Shown here: in pieces, positions 5,879 to 7,185 of the stretch
Numbering within the stretch: position 1 is the first letter of the stretch
Layout of the letters: every line of letters starts with the position of its first letter
Assembly: GCA_031272575.1 (NCBI GenBank)
Contig: JAISTO010000129.1
Location: 1-7,185 of the forward strand
Length of the DNA: 7,185 bases
Origin: Treponema sp.
Lineage (GTDB): Bacteria > Spirochaetota > Spirochaetia > Treponematales > Breznakiellaceae
Direction: 5' to 3'
The notes under the pieces: model-generated
What the model saw: the letters and a program-made list of their open reading frames with translations, nothing else
Databases searched by the model: none
What the model was told of the DNA's origin: nothing
Translations under genes and position numbers: made by a program

Positions 5879-5931
5879 CTGCCCTTGAGGCATTGCCGAA
5901 CGCATAGTGATTTGGGAGGGGAACTATGCGC
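5841..5931 (-). ncRNA. Candidate small RNA of about 90 nt, not recognised
   Basis: A minus-strand transcript starting near 5931 and ending in the U-run at 5841 would be about 90 nt. It begins with the stem CGCAUAGU/ACUAUGCG (5930-5923 with 5908-5901), whose 14-nt loop contains CCCCUCCC. A short linker with GGCAAUGCC and GCCUCAAGGGC alternatives follows, then the 14-bp terminator hairpin. A TATAAT box lies just upstream and no ORF is present. The C-rich loop could pair with Shine-Dalgarno sequences, as in known antisense-type small RNAs. By eye it does not resemble SRP RNA, tmRNA, RNase P RNA or 6S RNA. Function is unknown. Confidence 0.6.
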
Positions 5932-5936
5932 CCGAC

Positions 5937-5966
5937 ATTATATATATCGACAGTACTGTAGAAAAA
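5937..5966 (-). promoter_or_regulatory. Promoter of the small RNA candidate with operator-like palindrome
   Basis: On the minus strand TATAAT (5942-5937) precedes the candidate start by about 6 nt. No good TTGACA is present; only T-rich sequence (TTTTCT or similar, 5966-5960) sits at the -35 distance. A- and T-tracts further upstream (5962-5989) could act as an UP-type element. The perfect palindrome ACAGTACTGT (5950-5959) lies in the spacer, where a bound repressor would block the polymerase. Confidence 0.5.
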
Positions 5967-5995
5967 CTTTAGTTTTTTTTTAAATTTTTCAGGCC

Positions 5996-6030
5996 TTGAT
6001 CGTTCCCCCTTAAAATGCTATTATGTCCCC
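5996..6030 (+). promoter_or_regulatory. Extended -10 promoter of galM, leaderless arrangement
   Basis: TTGATC (5996-6001), 17 nt, then TATTAT (6019-6024) with TGC before it (6016-6018) gives an extended -10 promoter. Six nt (GTCCCC) separate it from the ATG at 6031, and there is no Shine-Dalgarno. The arrangement is the same as at the permease and CCA enzyme genes. Confidence 0.7.
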
Positions 6031-7062
6031 ATGAACATAAAAAAAACAACGTTCGGGGTGCTTTCCAGCGGGAAGAAGGCGCGCCTCTATACCCTTAAGG
6101 CGGGGGACCTCCGCCTTTCGCTGACGGACTTCGGCGCGGCGTGGACGAGTCTCGTCGTGCCGTCCCGTACGCAAGGCAAGGCGGATGTCCTCCTCGGCTT
6201 CCCGACGCTCGAGGGCTACACCCGCCAGGGCCCCTACCTGGGGGCCACGATCGGCCGCTTCGCGAACCGCATCGGCGGCGGCGCCTTTTCGCTGGGGGGC
6301 GTCCCCTTCAGTCTCTTCCTGAACGAAAAAAAGGCCTCCCTGCATGGGGGCAGGCGCGGCTTCGACAAGCGCCTCTGGAAGGCCGAGACCTTTCAGGAGA
6401 CGGACGGCGCGTTCGTCTGCTTCAGCCTCGAGAGCCCGGATGGGGACGAGGGCTTCCCCGGGCGCGTCAAGGTCGTCGTGAGTTACGGCCTCACCAAGGC
6501 CAACGAACTGATCGCGGACTACCGCGCCGAGGCGGATCAGGACACCCCCATCAACCTTACCAACCATGCGTACTTCAACCTGGCAGGCGAGGGGGCGGGG
6601 AGCATCCTCGATCACGAGTTGCAACTTAACGCATCCTCCTATCTGGAAGTTGACGGCGATCTCATACCCACGGGGGCCTTTCTGCCCACGGCCGGGGGGC
6701 CCTTCGACTTCTCCGAGCGCAAAGCCTTGCGCCCCGGCGCGGAGGCGGCGGGCGGGGGCTACGATCACTGTTTTGTGATCGATGGGGACGCGGGCGAACT
6801 GCGGCACTGCGCGGAGGTGTTTGAGCCCCGCTCCGGCCGGTCGATGCGGGTCTTCACCACGCAGCCGGCGCTCCAGTTGTACACGGGCAACATGCTCCAC
6901 GCCCTGGCCGGCAAGGCGGGCAGCGTCTACGACGCGCATGCGGGCTTTTGCCTGGAAACCCAGCACCTCCCGGACTCGCCCAACCGGCCCGAGTTCCCCT
7001 CCGCGATCTTCGGCCCCTCGCGGCCCTATCACGAGCGGAGCGTCTTCCGTTTCGACTGGTAG
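6031..7062 (+). CDS. galM: Aldose 1-epimerase (mutarotase)
   Basis: GalM interconverts the alpha and beta anomers of galactose, glucose and related sugars in the cytoplasm, feeding the Leloir pathway. The 343-residue protein is of normal length. Visible signatures are GATIGRFANRI (71-81, with R80), LHGGRRGFDKRLW (104-116, with H105), the catalytic acid in INLTNHAYFNLAG (H179), GYDHCFV (243-249, with substrate-binding D245), TTQPALQLYTGNML (276-289), and the catalytic base in GFCLETQHLPDSPNRPEFPS (E309). RPYHERSVFRF near the C-terminus is also typical. The start has no Shine-Dalgarno, but the -10 box 6 nt upstream suggests leaderless translation. The alanine racemase gene starts 12 nt after the stop, so the two probably share a transcript. 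No other galactose gene is in view, so a general sugar role is as likely. Confidence 0.95.
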   Translation: MNIKKTTFGVLSSGKKARLYTLKAGDLRLSLTDFGAAWTSLVVPSRTQGKADVLLGFPTLEGYTRQGPYLGATIGRFANRIGGGAFSLGGVPFSLFLNEKKASLHGGRRGFDKRLWKAETFQETDGAFVCFSLESPDGDEGFPGRVKVVVSYGLTKANELIADYRAEADQDTPINLTNHAYFNLAGEGAGSILDHELQLNASSYLEVDGDLIPTGAFLPTAGGPFDFSERKALRPGAEAAGGGYDHCFVIDGDAGELRHCAEVFEPRSGRSMRVFTTQPALQLYTGNMLHALAGKAGSVYDAHAGFCLETQHLPDSPNRPEFPSAIFGPSRPYHERSVFRFDW

Positions 7063-7074
7063 GGGGGGGCTTCC

Positions 7075-7185
7075 ATGCGCGTGACACGGGCGCTCATCAA
7101 CCTTGATTTTTTCAGGGCCAATGTGCGGGCAGCCCTTGAGCGGGCAGGGGGGGGGACGCTCCTCTGCGTTCCGGTAAAGGCTGAC
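7075..7185 (+). CDS. alr: Alanine racemase, N-terminal fragment cut by the window edge
   Basis: Only 37 codons are present, and the frame is open to the last base. The peptide runs from MRVTRALINLDFFRANVRAA to CVPVKAD. The pattern of a short strand with NLD, then a helix starting near RANVRAAL, then a strand ending VKAD is the start of fold-type III alanine racemases. K35 would be the pyridoxal phosphate lysine, normally followed by an AYG-type sequence that lies outside the window. The enzyme makes D-alanine for peptidoglycan. A run of eight G (7062-7069) overlaps the galM stop and may serve as the ribosome binding site. Nine G (7147-7155) sit at codons 25-27. Another PLP-barrel racemase is the main alternative. 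Confidence 0.82.
   Translation, partial: MRVTRALINLDFFRANVRAALERAGGGTLLCVPVKAD

Noticed and set aside
5962..5981. Plus-strand terminator AAAAACT-TT-AGTTTTT
   Set aside because: The stem is almost all A-T and would be unstable; it is more likely an A/T-rich upstream promoter element.
5835..6030. Riboswitch in the galM leader
   Set aside because: The galM promoter lies at 5996-6024 with a near-zero leader, so the structured stretch is not in its mRNA, and the terminator points the other way.

Overview
The window is GC-rich chromosomal DNA from a diderm, flagellated bacterium. I lean towards a treponeme-like spirochaete. The reasons are a signal-peptide-bearing beta-barrel-like protein, a FlgN-like flagellar chaperone gene behind a sigma-28-type promoter, and frequent runs of 8-9 G or C, a habit also known in treponemes. 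This placement is inference. No rRNA, tRNA, CRISPR array, transposase or phage gene is visible, so the region reads as core genome with crowded, repeat-filled intergenic spaces.

Left part (1-1043): a polar amino-acid ABC transporter permease runs leftwards (69-770). It is divergent from a CCA-adding enzyme gene. The 273-bp space between them holds two promoters and a G/C-run tandem and inverted repeat with a nested palindrome.

Middle (1044-5457), all rightward: CCA tRNA nucleotidyltransferase; recA, whose -35 box overlaps the previous stop codon; folK, overlapping the recA end; a putative outer-membrane beta-barrel protein, overlapping the folK stop; and a FlgN-like protein with its own promoter. 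recA, folK and the barrel gene look like one transcription unit with coupled translation. The roles are tRNA 3'-end maturation, recombination and repair, folate synthesis, envelope and flagellar assembly, so the order is not one pathway.

Intergenic region 5458-6030 (573 bp, no protein gene): a palindrome across the flgN-like stop, a poly-C/poly-G hairpin cluster, two composite inverted repeats built from 9-11 bp sub-repeats, and then, on the minus strand, a promoter-like site, a hairpin with a C-rich loop and a strong intrinsic terminator. The last three together look like an undescribed small RNA of about 90 nt. Its promoter is divergent from that of galM.

Right part (6031-7185): galM (aldose 1-epimerase) is followed 12 nt later by the start of an alanine racemase gene, cut by the window edge.

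Two observations stand out. First, three genes that begin transcription units (permease, CCA enzyme, galM) have a GCTATNNT -10 element exactly 6 nt before the ATG and no Shine-Dalgarno, which predicts leaderless mRNAs. The internal genes and recA do carry Shine-Dalgarno-like sites. Second, there is the orphan minus-strand small RNA candidate upstream of galM.
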